64,000 nt of DNA from Citrobacter amalonaticus Y19 (lineage in GTDB: Bacteria; Pseudomonadota; Gammaproteobacteria; Enterobacterales; Enterobacteriaceae): positions 2,418,001-2,482,000 of the forward strand of contig NZ_CP011132.1 in the NCBI RefSeq assembly GCF_000981805.1, read 5' to 3'. Both the position numbers and the translations under genes were made by a program. This document shows, in pieces, positions 33,928 to 43,621 of this stretch (position 1 is its first letter; every line of letters starts with the position of its first letter). A model generated the notes under the pieces. That model saw nothing but the letters and a program-made list of their open reading frames with translations, ran no database searches and was not told the origin of the DNA.

Positions 33928-35037
33928 TCAGACGGCCCGAAAGGCAATCTCGCCAGGAATGACTTCACCCTGCCAGTAAAGCTGCGCGGCAACACGTCCC
34001 GCCAGTTCGCGATACATTACGGTGAAATCACTGTCCGGACGACTGATAACGGTCGGCGTCCCGCGATCGAGATCTTCACGCAGGCTGATATGCAGCGGCA
34101 TCTGCCCCAGTAGTTGCGTGTGATACTGCTCAGCCAGTTTCTGCGCGCCGCCGGTGCCAAAGATCGGTTCATGATGGCCGCAGTTGCTGCAGATATGCAT
34201 GCTCATGTTTTCGACGATGCCCAGAACCGGCACTTCAACTTTTTCAAACATGACGATGCCTTTTTTGGCGTCGATCAGCGCGATGTCCTGCGGCGTGGTG
34301 ACCACCACAGCCCCTGTGACGGGAATGTTCTGCGCCAGGGTCAATTGAATGTCACCGGTGCCTGGCGGCATATCCAGCACGAGGTAATCCAGATCCGGCC
34401 ACAGCGTCTCCTGCAGCATCTGCATCAGCGCTTTGCTGGCCATCGGCCCACGCCAGACCATCGCGTTATCATCAGTGACCAGATAGCCGATGGAGTTCGT
34501 CGCCAGCCCGTGGGACATGATCGGTGCCATATGGGTGCCATCCGGCGAGGTTGGGCGCTGGTTTTCCGCACCCAGCATGGTCGGGATCGATGGCCCATAA
34601 ATATCGGCGTCCAGAATCCCCACTTTCGCCCCTTCTGCCGCCAGCGCCAGCGCCAGGTTTACCGCAGTCGACGATTTACCAACGCCGCCTTTGCCAGAAC
34701 TGACAGCGATAATGTTCTTCACGCCATTCACGCCCGGCTGATTTTTCACGCGTTTCAGGGTGGCGATATTGTGAGAAAGCTTCCAGTCGATAGCCTTCGC
34801 CTCGGTGATACGCAGCAGATCGGCGCTACATTGCTCTTTTAACACCTCAAATGCACTGTGCCAGACGAACGGCATGACCAGTTCAACGTGCAACGTGTCA
34901 TCCATCCAGGCGACGTGATGCAACGCCTTCAGCGTCGTCAGATTATGCTTCAGGGTGGGGTGCTGAAAATTCGCCAGCGTCCCGGCGACCATCGCGCGCA
35001 GGGTTTCTGGTGATTTGGCCTGGGATTGTACGTTCAT
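33928..35037 (-). CDS. mrp: Iron-sulfur cluster carrier ATPase Mrp/ApbC
   Basis: Cytoplasmic P-loop NTPase of 369 residues that binds and transfers [4Fe-4S] clusters. Domains: an N-terminal MIP18-like region (about 1-90) and an ATPase core with the deviant Walker A SSGKGGVGKSSTAVNLA (about 108-124), LVLDMPPGTGD, and the cluster-binding CSNCG (Cys-x-x-Cys near 283-286). Equal in length to E. coli Mrp. Start at MNVQSQAKSPE; upstream codons in frame lack similarity. Divergent from metG across 165 bases. Confidence 0.97.
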   Translation of the reverse strand: MNVQSQAKSPETLRAMVAGTLANFQHPTLKHNLTTLKALHHVAWMDDTLHVELVMPFVWHSAFEVLKEQCSADLLRITEAKAIDWKLSHNIATLKRVKNQPGVNGVKNIIAVSSGKGGVGKSSTAVNLALALAAEGAKVGILDADIYGPSIPTMLGAENQRPTSPDGTHMAPIMSHGLATNSIGYLVTDDNAMVWRGPMASKALMQMLQETLWPDLDYLVLDMPPGTGDIQLTLAQNIPVTGAVVVTTPQDIALIDAKKGIVMFEKVEVPVLGIVENMSMHICSNCGHHEPIFGTGGAQKLAEQYHTQLLGQMPLHISLREDLDRGTPTVISRPDSDFTVMYRELAGRVAAQLYWQGEVIPGEIAFRAV

Positions 35038-35202
35038 CCCGACTCCTTTTTGTTGTTCTGAAAAGATCAATTGTAGCGAGGTAGTGTACTCCAGCGGTAA
35101 CAATTATTCATTTGTGGTTTGATGCCCTTAACTCTTGGCGCAGTATTGACCCTTTTGGTACTATCAAAGCCCTTTTCACTACAAAAGAAGTAATTGCCCA
35201 CT

Positions 35203-37236
35203 ATGACTCAAGTCGCGAAGAAAATTCTGGTAACGTGCGCACTGCCGTACGCCAACGGCTCAATCCACCTCGGCCATATGCTGGAGCACATCCAGGCTGA
35301 TGTCTGGGTCCGTTACCAGCGAATGCGCGGCCACGAGGTCAACTTCATCTGCGCCGACGACGCCCACGGCACGCCGATCATGCTGAAAGCACAGCAGCTT
35401 GGCATCACCCCGGAGCAGATGATTGGTGAAATGAGTCAGGAACACCAGACGGATTTCGCCGGGTTCAACATCAGCTATGACAACTACCACTCCACGCACA
35501 GCGATGAGAACCGGGAACTGTCTGAGCTTATCTATACCCGTCTGAAAGAGAACGGTTTTATTAAGAACCGCACCATCTCTCAGCTCTACGATCCGGAAAA
35601 AGGCATGTTCCTGCCGGACCGTTTTGTGAAAGGCACCTGTCCGAAATGTAAATCTCCGGATCAATACGGCGACAACTGTGAAGTGTGCGGCGCGACCTAC
35701 AGCCCGACTGAGCTGATCGAGCCGAAATCCGTGGTGTCTGGCGCAACGCCGGTGATGCGTGACTCCGAACACTTCTTCTTTGACCTGCCCTCTTTCAGCG
35801 AAATGCTGCAGGCATGGACCCGTAGCGGCGCGCTGCAGGAGCAGGTCGCGAACAAAATGCAGGAATGGTTTGAATCTGGCCTGCAACAGTGGGATATCTC
35901 CCGCGATGCGCCTTACTTTGGTTTTGAAATCCCGAATGCGCCAGGCAAATACTTCTATGTCTGGCTGGATGCGCCAATCGGCTATATGGGCTCTTTCAAA
36001 AACCTGTGCGACAAGCGCGGCGATACCGTCAGCTTTGACGAATACTGGAAGAAAGATTCAACGGCCGAGCTGTATCATTTCATCGGTAAAGATATTGTCT
36101 ACTTCCACAGCCTGTTCTGGCCGGCCATGCTGGAGGGCAGCAACTTCCGCAAGCCGACTAACCTGTTCGTGCATGGTTATGTCACGGTCAACGGCGCGAA
36201 GATGTCCAAATCCCGCGGCACCTTTATTAAGGCCAGCACCTGGCTGAACCATTTTGACGCCGACAGCCTGCGCTACTACTACACCGCGAAACTCTCTTCG
36301 CGCATTGATGATATCGACCTGAACCTGGAAGATTTCGTCCAACGCGTGAACACCGATATCGTCAACAAGGTGGTGAACCTCGCCTCCCGTAATGCTGGCT
36401 TTATCAGCAAGCGTTTTGATGGTGTGCTGGCGACTGAACTGGCCGATCCTGCGCTTTATAAAACTTTTACCGACGCGGCGACGATGATTGGCGACGCGTG
36501 GGAAAGCCGTGAATTCGGCAAAGCGATTCGTGAAATCATGGCGCTGGCGGATGTCGCGAACCGCTATGTGGACGAGCAGGCTCCGTGGGTCGTGGCGAAA
36601 CAGGAAGGCCGCGACGCCGATCTGCAGGCGATTTGCTCAATGGGCATCAACCTGTTCCGCGTGCTGATGACTTACCTGAAGCCGGTGCTGCCGACCCTGA
36701 GCGAGCGCGTCGAAGCGTTCCTCAATACGGAGCTGAGCTGGGATACTGTCCAGCAACCGCTGCTGGGCCACAAGGTGAACACCTTCAAAGCGCTGTATAA
36801 CCGTATCGACATGAAGCAGGTTGACGCGCTGGTTGAAGCGTCTAAGGAAGAGGTCAAAGCCATGACCGCTCCGGTGACTGGCCCGCTGGCGGACTTCCCG
36901 ATTCAGGAAACCATTAACTTTGATGATTTCGCCAAAGTCGATCTGCGCGTGGCGCTAATTGAAAACGCCGAATTTGTTGACGGTTCCGACAAACTGCTGC
37001 GCCTGACGCTGGACCTGGGCGGCGAGAAGCGCAACGTTTTCTCCGGTATTCGCTCTGCTTATCCGGATCCGCAGGTGCTGATTGGTCGTCATACCATCAT
37101 GGTGGCGAACCTGGCGCCGCGTAAAATGCGCTTCGGCATCTCTGAAGGGATGGTGATGGCGGCGGGTCCTGGCGGGAAAGATATCTTCCTGCTGACCCCG
37201 GATGAAGGCGCGAAGCCTGGACATCAGGTTAAATAA
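35203..37236 (+). CDS. metG: Methionyl-tRNA synthetase
   Basis: Essential enzyme of 677 residues, charging both initiator and elongator methionine tRNAs. HIGH-type motif PYANGSIHLGHM near residue 14, zinc knuckle CPKC...CEVCG (Cys 145, 148, 158, 161 region), KMSKS motif NGAKMSKSRG near residue 330, and a C-terminal tRNA-binding/dimerisation domain (about 575-677; FDDFAKVDLRV, GGEKRNVFSGI). Start at MTQVAKKILVTCA (35203) by identity with E. coli MetG length; an in-frame start three codons earlier is less likely. Confidence 0.98.
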   Translation: MTQVAKKILVTCALPYANGSIHLGHMLEHIQADVWVRYQRMRGHEVNFICADDAHGTPIMLKAQQLGITPEQMIGEMSQEHQTDFAGFNISYDNYHSTHSDENRELSELIYTRLKENGFIKNRTISQLYDPEKGMFLPDRFVKGTCPKCKSPDQYGDNCEVCGATYSPTELIEPKSVVSGATPVMRDSEHFFFDLPSFSEMLQAWTRSGALQEQVANKMQEWFESGLQQWDISRDAPYFGFEIPNAPGKYFYVWLDAPIGYMGSFKNLCDKRGDTVSFDEYWKKDSTAELYHFIGKDIVYFHSLFWPAMLEGSNFRKPTNLFVHGYVTVNGAKMSKSRGTFIKASTWLNHFDADSLRYYYTAKLSSRIDDIDLNLEDFVQRVNTDIVNKVVNLASRNAGFISKRFDGVLATELADPALYKTFTDAATMIGDAWESREFGKAIREIMALADVANRYVDEQAPWVVAKQEGRDADLQAICSMGINLFRVLMTYLKPVLPTLSERVEAFLNTELSWDTVQQPLLGHKVNTFKALYNRIDMKQVDALVEASKEEVKAMTAPVTGPLADFPIQETINFDDFAKVDLRVALIENAEFVDGSDKLLRLTLDLGGEKRNVFSGIRSAYPDPQVLIGRHTIMVANLAPRKMRFGISEGMVMAAGPGGKDIFLLTPDEGAKPGHQVK

Positions 37237-37247
37237 GTTCTTTCTCA

Positions 37248-37272
37248 AGCGCCGCTCTCGCGGCGCTTTTTT
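37248..37272 (+). terminator. Rho-independent terminator of metG
   Basis: Perfect 8-bp stem AGCGCCGC / GCGGCGCT (37248-37255 and 37260-37267) with a TCTC loop and a following T-run, 11 bases after the metG stop. Confidence 0.92.
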
Positions 37273-37435
37273 ATGTGATACGTTCGCCAGATACGACATC
37301 GCGTAGTTTTCAGATTTTTCAGACTTCATTTTCAGACATATTAAGTCGTTTATTCCTTCTATATTATTTCTCTTCTGGTATACATACCAGGTACCACCTT
37401 TTTGAGTACCAGACGTTTAATAAAATGGAGTTTAC

Positions 37436-37894
37436 ATGAAAGCATTAAATACGTTTTTTTCGGTAGTATTCGCGTCAGTTCTCGTTTTCTCTCTGGCAGG
37501 ATGTGGCGACAAGGAAGAAAGCAAAACATTCAAAGCGGATGTCAATGGTACTGAGATCGTAATGACCTATACCTACAAGGGTGACAAAGTCATTAAGCAG
37601 ACCTCACAGAACAAAATCAACTTTGCGTCTATCGGGGCAAAAACCAAAGAAGACGCGGCGAAGATCCTTGATCCGATCAGTGCAAAATATCAAAACATTC
37701 CGGGCGTAGAAGAGAAGCTGAACTATAAGGATGGCTACGCGGAAGAAACCGTCTCTGTTGACATGGAGAAAGTTGACTTTAAAAAGCTGCAAGGCGTGAT
37801 GGGTGCTCAATTCTCTGGTGACCCAAGCAATGGTATCAGCATGAAGCAGAGCCAGAAAATGCTGGAAGCCTCTGGCTTTAAAGAAGTGAAATAA
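37436..37894 (+). CDS. yehR: YehR family lipoprotein (DUF1307)
   Basis: Lipoprotein of 152 residues; type II signal with lipobox FSLAGC (Cys 23), then a soluble domain of the DUF1307 family (KADVNGTEIVMTYTYKGDKV). Similar to E. coli YehR. Function unknown; probably anchored to the outer membrane since Gly-Asp follows the Cys, although Asp at +3 rather than +2 does not give the classic inner-membrane retention. RBS ATGGAG precedes the ATG at 37436. Here it directly follows metG, whereas in E. coli K-12 several genes lie between. Confidence 0.9.
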   Translation: MKALNTFFSVVFASVLVFSLAGCGDKEESKTFKADVNGTEIVMTYTYKGDKVIKQTSQNKINFASIGAKTKEDAAKILDPISAKYQNIPGVEEKLNYKDGYAEETVSVDMEKVDFKKLQGVMGAQFSGDPSNGISMKQSQKMLEASGFKEVK

Positions 37895-37902
37895 TCAAAC
37901 GA

Positions 37903-37936
37903 CGACGACCAGGTATCATGCCGGGTCGTCGCTTTT
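37903..37936. terminator. Terminator between yehR and yehS
   Basis: Arms CGACGACC (37903-37910) and GGTCGTCG (37924-37931) with a 13-base loop, followed by CTTTTC on the plus strand. It lies between convergent yehR and yehS, ending yehR transcription and possibly yehS from the other side. Confidence 0.8.
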
Positions 37937-37939
37937 CTT

Positions 37940-38410
37940 TCAGTCTTTATTACCGTGCAGGCGCACTGCCAATCCGCGCAGGAAATAACGCATAAACTGG
38001 TCACCGCACTCGCGGTAGTTTTTATGATCCACAGAACGCATCATGGCGGTGATTTCCGGCATTGAAACGCGAACGTTCTGCTGAGTCATGATCGCCTGAA
38101 TATCATCCGTTTTCAGCGAAAAGGCGATACGCAGCTTTTTCAGCACTGTGTTATTGTTCACCCGACGCTCAAGCGCCAGTTCAGGCGCTGAATCATCTTT
38201 GCCGCGCTTCTCGTAGATCAGGCCATTCAGAAATCCGGAGAGGATAATATCCGGGCAGCGGACAAACCCCTCTTCGTCTTCTTTGGTCATCCAGGTGTCG
38301 AAATTCGCAGAGGTGGATTCCATGTCGGCCAGCGCAAGAATGCGCACCATGTGGTTATTATTCACTTTCAGGATGTAGCGCAGGCTACGAAGAATATCGT
38401 TACTAAGCAT
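37940..38410 (-). CDS. yehS: YehS, DUF1456 family protein
   Basis: 156-residue cytoplasmic protein made of two DUF1456 repeats (DILRSLRYILKVNNN and NNTVLKKLRIAFSLKTDDI), each a helical unit of about 68 residues. Function unknown. Start at MLSNDIL by family length; the frame runs 19 codons further into the btsR 3' end. Located just downstream of btsR on the same strand, 46 bases away, so possibly co-transcribed. Confidence 0.92.
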   Translation of the reverse strand: MLSNDILRSLRYILKVNNNHMVRILALADMESTSANFDTWMTKEDEEGFVRCPDIILSGFLNGLIYEKRGKDDSAPELALERRVNNNTVLKKLRIAFSLKTDDIQAIMTQQNVRVSMPEITAMMRSVDHKNYRECGDQFMRYFLRGLAVRLHGNKD

Positions 38411-38456
38411 AGAGCCTTCAACTGTCGATGATGCAATGGCGCGCAGTGTACCAGTT

Positions 38457-39176
38457 TTACAGGCCAATCGCCTCTTTCAAACTTTTCAGATAGCGGCGGC
38501 TGACCGGCACGGTTAATCCGTTGCGTAATATCAGCTCTGCCTGACCGTTATCTTCCAGGCGAATTTCCTGTAACTGCGCCATGTTAACCAGATACTGTCG
38601 ATGGCAGCGCAGCAACGGCGTGCGGCTTTCCAGCGTTCTGAGCGTCAGTTCCGTAAAGCCTTCTTTGCCTTCGCTACTGGTCACGAACACGCCGCTCATG
38701 CGGCTGCTGACAAAAGCGACATCATCCATTTGCAGCAGATAGATCCTGCTATGCCCGCTACAGGGGATAAACTTCAGCGACTGCTGGTTTTCCGGCAGCA
38801 CCGACACGTCCTGTTTGCTTCGCTCCTGGCGCAGGCGGCTGAGGGTTTTCTCCAGTCTCGCCTCTTCTATCGGTTTCAGAAGATAATCAAAGGCATGCTC
38901 TTCAAAGGCCTTAATCGCGTATTCGTCATACGCGGTCAGAAAAACAATATACGGACGATGCTCCGGGTCAAGCATACCGACCATTTCCAGCCCGCTGATA
39001 CGCGGCATTTGAATATCCAGAAACAGCACGTCCGGATGCAGTCTATGCACCGCGCCAATCGCTTCAACGGCGTTGGCGCACTCGCCCACTATCTCAATAT
39101 CACTTTGTTCCTGTAACAAGATCCGCAGATTTTCCCGCGCTAACGGCTCATCATCCACAATCAGCACCTTAATCAT
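38457..39176 (-). CDS. btsR: LytTR response regulator BtsR (YehT)
   Basis: Response regulator of 239 residues. Receiver domain residues 1-120 with acidic pair DDE (8-10), phospho-acceptor Asp54 in LFLDIQMP and Lys in YLLKPIEE. LytTR DNA-binding domain about 135-239 (LRTLESRTPLLRCHRQYLVN). Works with the adjacent BtsS kinase; in E. coli the pair senses pyruvate and induces the btsT pyruvate transporter gene, which is not in this window. Its start overlaps the 3' end of btsS by eight bases. Confidence 0.96.
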   Translation of the reverse strand: MIKVLIVDDEPLARENLRILLQEQSDIEIVGECANAVEAIGAVHRLHPDVLFLDIQMPRISGLEMVGMLDPEHRPYIVFLTAYDEYAIKAFEEHAFDYLLKPIEEARLEKTLSRLRQERSKQDVSVLPENQQSLKFIPCSGHSRIYLLQMDDVAFVSSRMSGVFVTSSEGKEGFTELTLRTLESRTPLLRCHRQYLVNMAQLQEIRLEDNGQAELILRNGLTVPVSRRYLKSLKEAIGL

Positions 39177-40857
39177 GCGTCTCCTCCAGGGGCAGTCGTA
39201 GGGTTATTCGGGTAAAGCAATCCGGTTCGCAGACCACGCTAATGCCATAGTCATCGCCAAACCGTTCGCGCAGGCGTTTATCGACCAGATTCATGCCCAG
39301 ACCGCTGACATTCGTAGTGGGCTGATACAACCCGGCGTTATCTTCAATATCCAGCATCAGGTACTGTCCTTCCTGCCGGGCGGTGATGGACACCTCCCCC
39401 GTGCCCATCAGTTGTGACGTCCCGTGCTTAATGGCGTTTTCGACGATGGGTTGCAGGGTGAAGGCCGGCAACTGCTGATGCGCCAGCGCATCCGGCACGT
39501 TTAAACTCACCTGCAGCCGCGCCTGGAATCGCGCTTTCTCAATTTGCAGATAGGCATTCACGTGCTCAATTTCGTCGGCAAGCGTGACGATCTCCGACGG
39601 GCGCTTTAAGTTCTTGCGAAAGAAGGTGGAAAGATCCTGCACCAGTTGGCTCGCCTGTTCACTGTCGCGGCGCACCACCGCTTTAATGGTGTTGAGCGCA
39701 TTAAACAGGAAATGCGGATTGACCTGCGCATGCAGCAGCTTGATTTCTGACTGCGTCAGCATCGCTTTCTGACGTTCATATTGCCCGGCAAGGATCTGCG
39801 CGGAGAGTAGCTGAGCAATCCCCTCGCCCAGCGTTCGGTTAATGGAACTGAAGAGTCGGTTTTTTGCTTCGTACAGCTTGATGGTCCCCATCACCCGTTG
39901 GTTTTCACCGCGTAATGGGATAACCAACGTAGAGCCAAGTTTGCACTGCGGATGCAGCGAACAGCGGTACGGCACTTCGTTGCCGTCAGCATAAACCACC
40001 TCGCCCGTCTCGATGGCCCGTAGCGTGTAGCTGGAAGAGATAGGCCTGCCCGGTAAATGATGATCGTCGCCAATCCCGGTAAAGGCCAACAGCCTCTCGC
40101 GGTCAGTAATCGCCACTGCGCCGATATCGAGTTCCTGATACAGCACCTGCGCCACCTTCATACTGTTCACTTCGTTGAATCCCTGGCGCAGGATCCCCTC
40201 GGTGGAGGCCGCCACTTTCAGCGCGGTGGAGGAAAACGCAGAGGTATATTTTTCAAACATCGCGCGCTTGTCGAGCAGAATGCGCATAAACAGCGCCGCG
40301 CCAACGGTGTTGGTGACCATCATGGGGGCGGCGATATTGCTGACCAGTCGGTAAGCATCGTCAAACGGTCGGGCGATCAGCAAGATGATCAGCATCTGTA
40401 CCATTTCAGCGACAAACGTAATGGCCCCTGCCGTCAGCGGATTGAAGACTTTATCGGTGCGTCCCCGGCGCGTCAGCACGCTGTGCACCAGCCCGCCCAG
40501 CAGTCCTTCAACGATGGTGGAGATCATACAACTGAGCGCGGTCATGCCGCCCATCGAATAGCGGTGCAGCCCCCCGGTTAGCCCCACCAGGCCACCGACG
40601 ACCGGTCCGCCGAGCAGACCACCCATCACTGCGCCAATCGCACGCGTGTTGGCGATGGAATCGTCAATGTGCAGGCCGAAATAGGTGCCGAGGATACAGA
40701 AAATAGAGAAGGTGACGTAGCACAGTAACTTATGGGGTAAGCGAACGGTAACCTGCATCAACGGTATGAATAAGCGTGTTTTGCTCATCAACCATGCAAT
40801 AACCAGGAACACACACATCTGCTGAAGCAGCAGCAACACCAGATTAAAATCGTACAT
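39169..40857 (-). CDS. btsS: LytS-type sensor kinase BtsS (YehU)
   Basis: Inner-membrane sensor kinase of 562 residues. N-terminal 5TMR-LYT membrane region (about 1-190; GGLLGGPVVGGLVGLTGGLH), GAF-like domain (about 220-350; GAVAITDRERLLAFTGIGDDHH), then a His_kinase domain with HAQVNPHFLFNALNTIKA (phospho-His near residue 382) and ATP-binding VENAIKHGTSQL ... GLGMNLV. High-affinity pyruvate receptor in E. coli. Start at MYDFNLVLLL matches that protein; the frame runs 34 codons upstream without similarity. Confidence 0.96.
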   Translation of the reverse strand: MYDFNLVLLLLQQMCVFLVIAWLMSKTRLFIPLMQVTVRLPHKLLCYVTFSIFCILGTYFGLHIDDSIANTRAIGAVMGGLLGGPVVGGLVGLTGGLHRYSMGGMTALSCMISTIVEGLLGGLVHSVLTRRGRTDKVFNPLTAGAITFVAEMVQMLIILLIARPFDDAYRLVSNIAAPMMVTNTVGAALFMRILLDKRAMFEKYTSAFSSTALKVAASTEGILRQGFNEVNSMKVAQVLYQELDIGAVAITDRERLLAFTGIGDDHHLPGRPISSSYTLRAIETGEVVYADGNEVPYRCSLHPQCKLGSTLVIPLRGENQRVMGTIKLYEAKNRLFSSINRTLGEGIAQLLSAQILAGQYERQKAMLTQSEIKLLHAQVNPHFLFNALNTIKAVVRRDSEQASQLVQDLSTFFRKNLKRPSEIVTLADEIEHVNAYLQIEKARFQARLQVSLNVPDALAHQQLPAFTLQPIVENAIKHGTSQLMGTGEVSITARQEGQYLMLDIEDNAGLYQPTTNVSGLGMNLVDKRLRERFGDDYGISVVCEPDCFTRITLRLPLEETHD

Positions 40858-41079
40858 ACCCGCAAACCACACTGCGTTTAAAACCGCGTAACATACATCG
40901 ACTACGTTGATCTTTCTTTGAACTGTTGCAAAAAAAGATGAATTCGTGAGAACGATCACTCAAAAGTGTTCGTGCGATTACAATATCACCCCTTTGTTGA
41001 TTAAAAAACAGACAAAACTACCTGGTTCGAAAAAGAGCGACTAAAGTTAGACTGGGACCTCGCGAGCAAGGATAAAATG

Positions 41080-41811
41080 ATGGCGCTTTACACTATAGGT
41101 GAAGTGGCTTTGCTTTGTGATATTAACCCCGTTACGCTCCGCGCGTGGCAACGGCGTTATGGATTATTGAAACCGCAGCGGACCGACGGCGGACATCGCC
41201 TGTTCAATGATTCAGATATCGACAGGATCCGCGAAATTAAGCGCTGGATAGATAACGGGGTGCAGGTCGGCAAGGTCAAAATGCTGTTGAGCAATGAGAA
41301 TGTGGATCTGCAAAACGGCTGGCGTGAACAGCAGGAAACCCTGCTGCACTATCTGCAAAATAACAATCTGCACAGCCTGCGGATCTGGCTAAAAGAGCGT
41401 GGGCAGGATTACCCCGCGCAGACGCTAACCACCCACCTTTTTCTTCCGCTGCGTCGGCGGTTGCAGTGCCAACAGCCCACGCTACTGGCACTATTGGGGA
41501 TCCTTGACGGCGTGTTGATCAACTACATCGCCATTTGCCTCGCCTCGGCCAGAAAAAAACAGGGGAAAGATGCGCTGGTCGTGGGCTGGAATATTCACGA
41601 TACCACGCGTCTGTGGCTGGAAGGCTGGGTCGCCAGCCAGCAGGGATGGCGGGTTGACGTACTGGCGCATTCGCTGAGCCAGTTTCGCCCGGACCTGTTC
41701 GAGGGACGAACTTTACTGGTGTGGTGCGGCGAAAATCAGACATCGGCACAGCAGCAGCAACTGAATACCTGGCGCGCGGAAGGACACGATATTTATCCAC
41801 TTGGCATTTAA
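41080..41811 (+). CDS. mlrA: MerR-like activator of csgD
   Basis: Regulator of 243 residues with an N-terminal MerR winged helix (YTIGEVALLCDINPVTLRAW, RYGLLKPQRTDGGHRLF) and a long C-terminal region resembling B12-binding-type sensor domains but lacking an obvious cobalamin His motif. In E. coli and Salmonella it activates csgD and so curli and biofilm matrix. ATG pair at 41077/41080; the second matches the E. coli start. Divergent from btsS across about 220 bases. Confidence 0.95.
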   Translation: MALYTIGEVALLCDINPVTLRAWQRRYGLLKPQRTDGGHRLFNDSDIDRIREIKRWIDNGVQVGKVKMLLSNENVDLQNGWREQQETLLHYLQNNNLHSLRIWLKERGQDYPAQTLTTHLFLPLRRRLQCQQPTLLALLGILDGVLINYIAICLASARKKQGKDALVVGWNIHDTTRLWLEGWVASQQGWRVDVLAHSLSQFRPDLFEGRTLLVWCGENQTSAQQQQLNTWRAEGHDIYPLGI

Positions 41812-41870
41812 TGATTCATTAACAGCTACGCTTCTCTGTATAATCTCTGAGTTAACATAAGGAGAACATC

Positions 41871-41978
41871 ATGAGCGTCGCGAAAATCGGTGTCATCACC
41901 CTCTTTTTACTCATGGCCATCGGCGGTATTGGCGGGGTGATGCTCGCAGGCTATACCTTCATTTTGCGTGCCGGCTAA
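41871..41978 (+). CDS. yohO: Small membrane protein YohO
   Basis: 35-residue single-span membrane protein (VGVITLFLLMAIGGIGG-type hydrophobic core, ending FILRAG), nearly identical to E. coli YohO and preceded by a strong AAGGAG eight bases before the ATG. Its last 20 bases overlap the 3' end of convergent yehW. Function unknown. It is too short to be found by ordinary length cut-offs. Confidence 0.93.
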   Translation: MSVAKIGVITLFLLMAIGGIGGVMLAGYTFILRAG

Positions 41979-42690
41979 GGTGCAGCACTAACCGCTCGAA
42001 CAGGCGGTCTACGATGATCGCCGCCAGCGCGACCAGCAGCGCGCCCTGAATGACATACGCCGTATTGAATCCGCTCAGCCCGATGATAATCGGCGTACCG
42101 AGCGTGCTGGCCCCCACCGTCGACGCGATAGTTGCCGTGCCAATATTGATAATCACCGACGTGCGAACGCCTGCCAGAATCACCGGCGCCGCCAGCGGCA
42201 GCTCAACCTTACGCAACTGTTGTCCCGGACTCATCCCCATTCCGCTGGCAATGCTGCGCACGCTGTCCGCAATCGACCCCAGTCCCGCCAGCGTCGCCTG
42301 CAGGATGGGTAACACACCGTACAGGATCAGCGCGAGAATGGCTGGTTGCTGGCCAAACCCCATCACCGGCACTGCAATCGCCAGCACCGCGACGGGCGGA
42401 AAGGTTTGTCCAACGGCAGCAATGGTCTCCACCAGCGGACGAAACTCTCGTCCCCAGGGACGTGTCACCACCATTCCGGCACCCACGCCAATCACCACGG
42501 CAAACAGGCTCGACACCGCGACCAGCCAGAAATGGGCCAGCGCCAGCGCGAGAAAGCTCTCCTGCTGGTAAACCGGGCGCGGAAGTTCAGGAAACAGACT
42601 GGCGAAAATCGTCTGGCTGTGCGGTAAACCCAACAGCATCAGCAGGAAGAGCGCAATCAACCAGATCAGCGGGTCACACAGCCGTTTCAT
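41959..42690 (-). CDS. yehW: Osmoprotectant ABC transporter permease YehW
   Basis: Inner-membrane permease of 243 residues with six predicted spans and the EAA-type loop region GMGMSPGQQLRKVELPLAAPVILAG. Together with YehX, YehY and OsmF it forms a betaine/choline-class importer (F-type osmoprotectant system). Start overlaps the stop of yehX by 17 bases; all four genes run on the minus strand. Confidence 0.95.
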   Translation of the reverse strand: MKRLCDPLIWLIALFLLMLLGLPHSQTIFASLFPELPRPVYQQESFLALALAHFWLVAVSSLFAVVIGVGAGMVVTRPWGREFRPLVETIAAVGQTFPPVAVLAIAVPVMGFGQQPAILALILYGVLPILQATLAGLGSIADSVRSIASGMGMSPGQQLRKVELPLAAPVILAGVRTSVIINIGTATIASTVGASTLGTPIIIGLSGFNTAYVIQGALLVALAAIIVDRLFERLVLHLSRHAK

Positions 42691-43621
42691 GCGTCAGCGT
42701 CTCCAGTAGCAGATCGCGAAAATGCAGCGTCCCACAGACACCACCCTGCTGATTGACCACCGGTAACACGTCGCACCCGCGCGCGACAAACGCGGAAAGC
42801 GCATCGCGCAGCGTCATCTCTTCCGTCAGCGCCTCCCCGGCGATCTGTTCATCCCGGCGAACATAGTCGGCCACGGTTCGCAGTGACAGCAACCGTACCC
42901 CCAGTTCACTGCGACCGAAAAACTGTTGCACAAAGTCATTTGCTGGCGCCGTCAGCATCGCCAGCGGCGTCCCTTGCTGAACAACGTTTCCGCCGTCCAT
43001 CAGCACCAGATGCTCCGCCAGGCGCAGCGCTTCATCAATATCATGCGTGACCAGCACAATGGTTCGCCCCAACAGACGGTGGATGCGGGTCATCTCCTGC
43101 TGCAACGCCCCGCGTGTGACCGGATCCAGTGCGCCGAAAGGTTCATCCATCAGCAGCACCTGCGGATCGGCAGCCAGCGCCCGCGCCACGCCCACACGTT
43201 GCTGCTGCCCACCGGAAAGCTGATGCGGATAACGCTCGCGCAGCCCAGTTTCCAGGCCGAGCAGCGCCATTAATTCTTCCACCCGCTCATCAATTTTTCT
43301 GCGCGGCCACTTCAGCAATTGCGGCACGGTGGCGATGTTCTGCGCCACCGTCCAGTGCGGGAACAGGCCAATCGACTGAATTGCGTAGCCCATCCGCCGA
43401 CGCAGTTCCAGCACCGGCAGACGGCGAATTTCCTCACCCGCAAAGCGAATTATGCCGCTGTCATGCTCCACCAGCCGGTTAATCATTTTCAGGGTAGTGG
43501 ACTTCCCTGAACCTGAGGTGCCAATCAGCACCGAGAAACTGCCTTCCTTAACGTGCAGATTCAGGTCGCTAACCGCGTTGTGCTCGCCAAAGGCTTTATT
43601 CACGTGGCTAAATTCAATCAT
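42674..43621 (-). CDS. yehX: Osmoprotectant ABC transporter ATPase YehX
   Basis: ATP-binding subunit of 315 residues. Walker A GTSGSGKST near residue 36, signature LSGGQQQR near 138, Walker B VLLMDEPFGALD near 158, switch His in VLVTHDIDEAL. The C-terminal 60 residues form a CBS-like regulatory part (MTLRDALSAFVARGCDVLPVVN), common in osmotically gated OpuA-type ATPases. Overlaps yehY by eight bases upstream and yehW downstream. Slightly longer than E. coli YehX at the C-terminus. Confidence 0.95.
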   Translation of the reverse strand: MIEFSHVNKAFGEHNAVSDLNLHVKEGSFSVLIGTSGSGKSTTLKMINRLVEHDSGIIRFAGEEIRRLPVLELRRRMGYAIQSIGLFPHWTVAQNIATVPQLLKWPRRKIDERVEELMALLGLETGLRERYPHQLSGGQQQRVGVARALAADPQVLLMDEPFGALDPVTRGALQQEMTRIHRLLGRTIVLVTHDIDEALRLAEHLVLMDGGNVVQQGTPLAMLTAPANDFVQQFFGRSELGVRLLSLRTVADYVRRDEQIAGEALTEEMTLRDALSAFVARGCDVLPVVNQQGGVCGTLHFRDLLLETLTHETAV

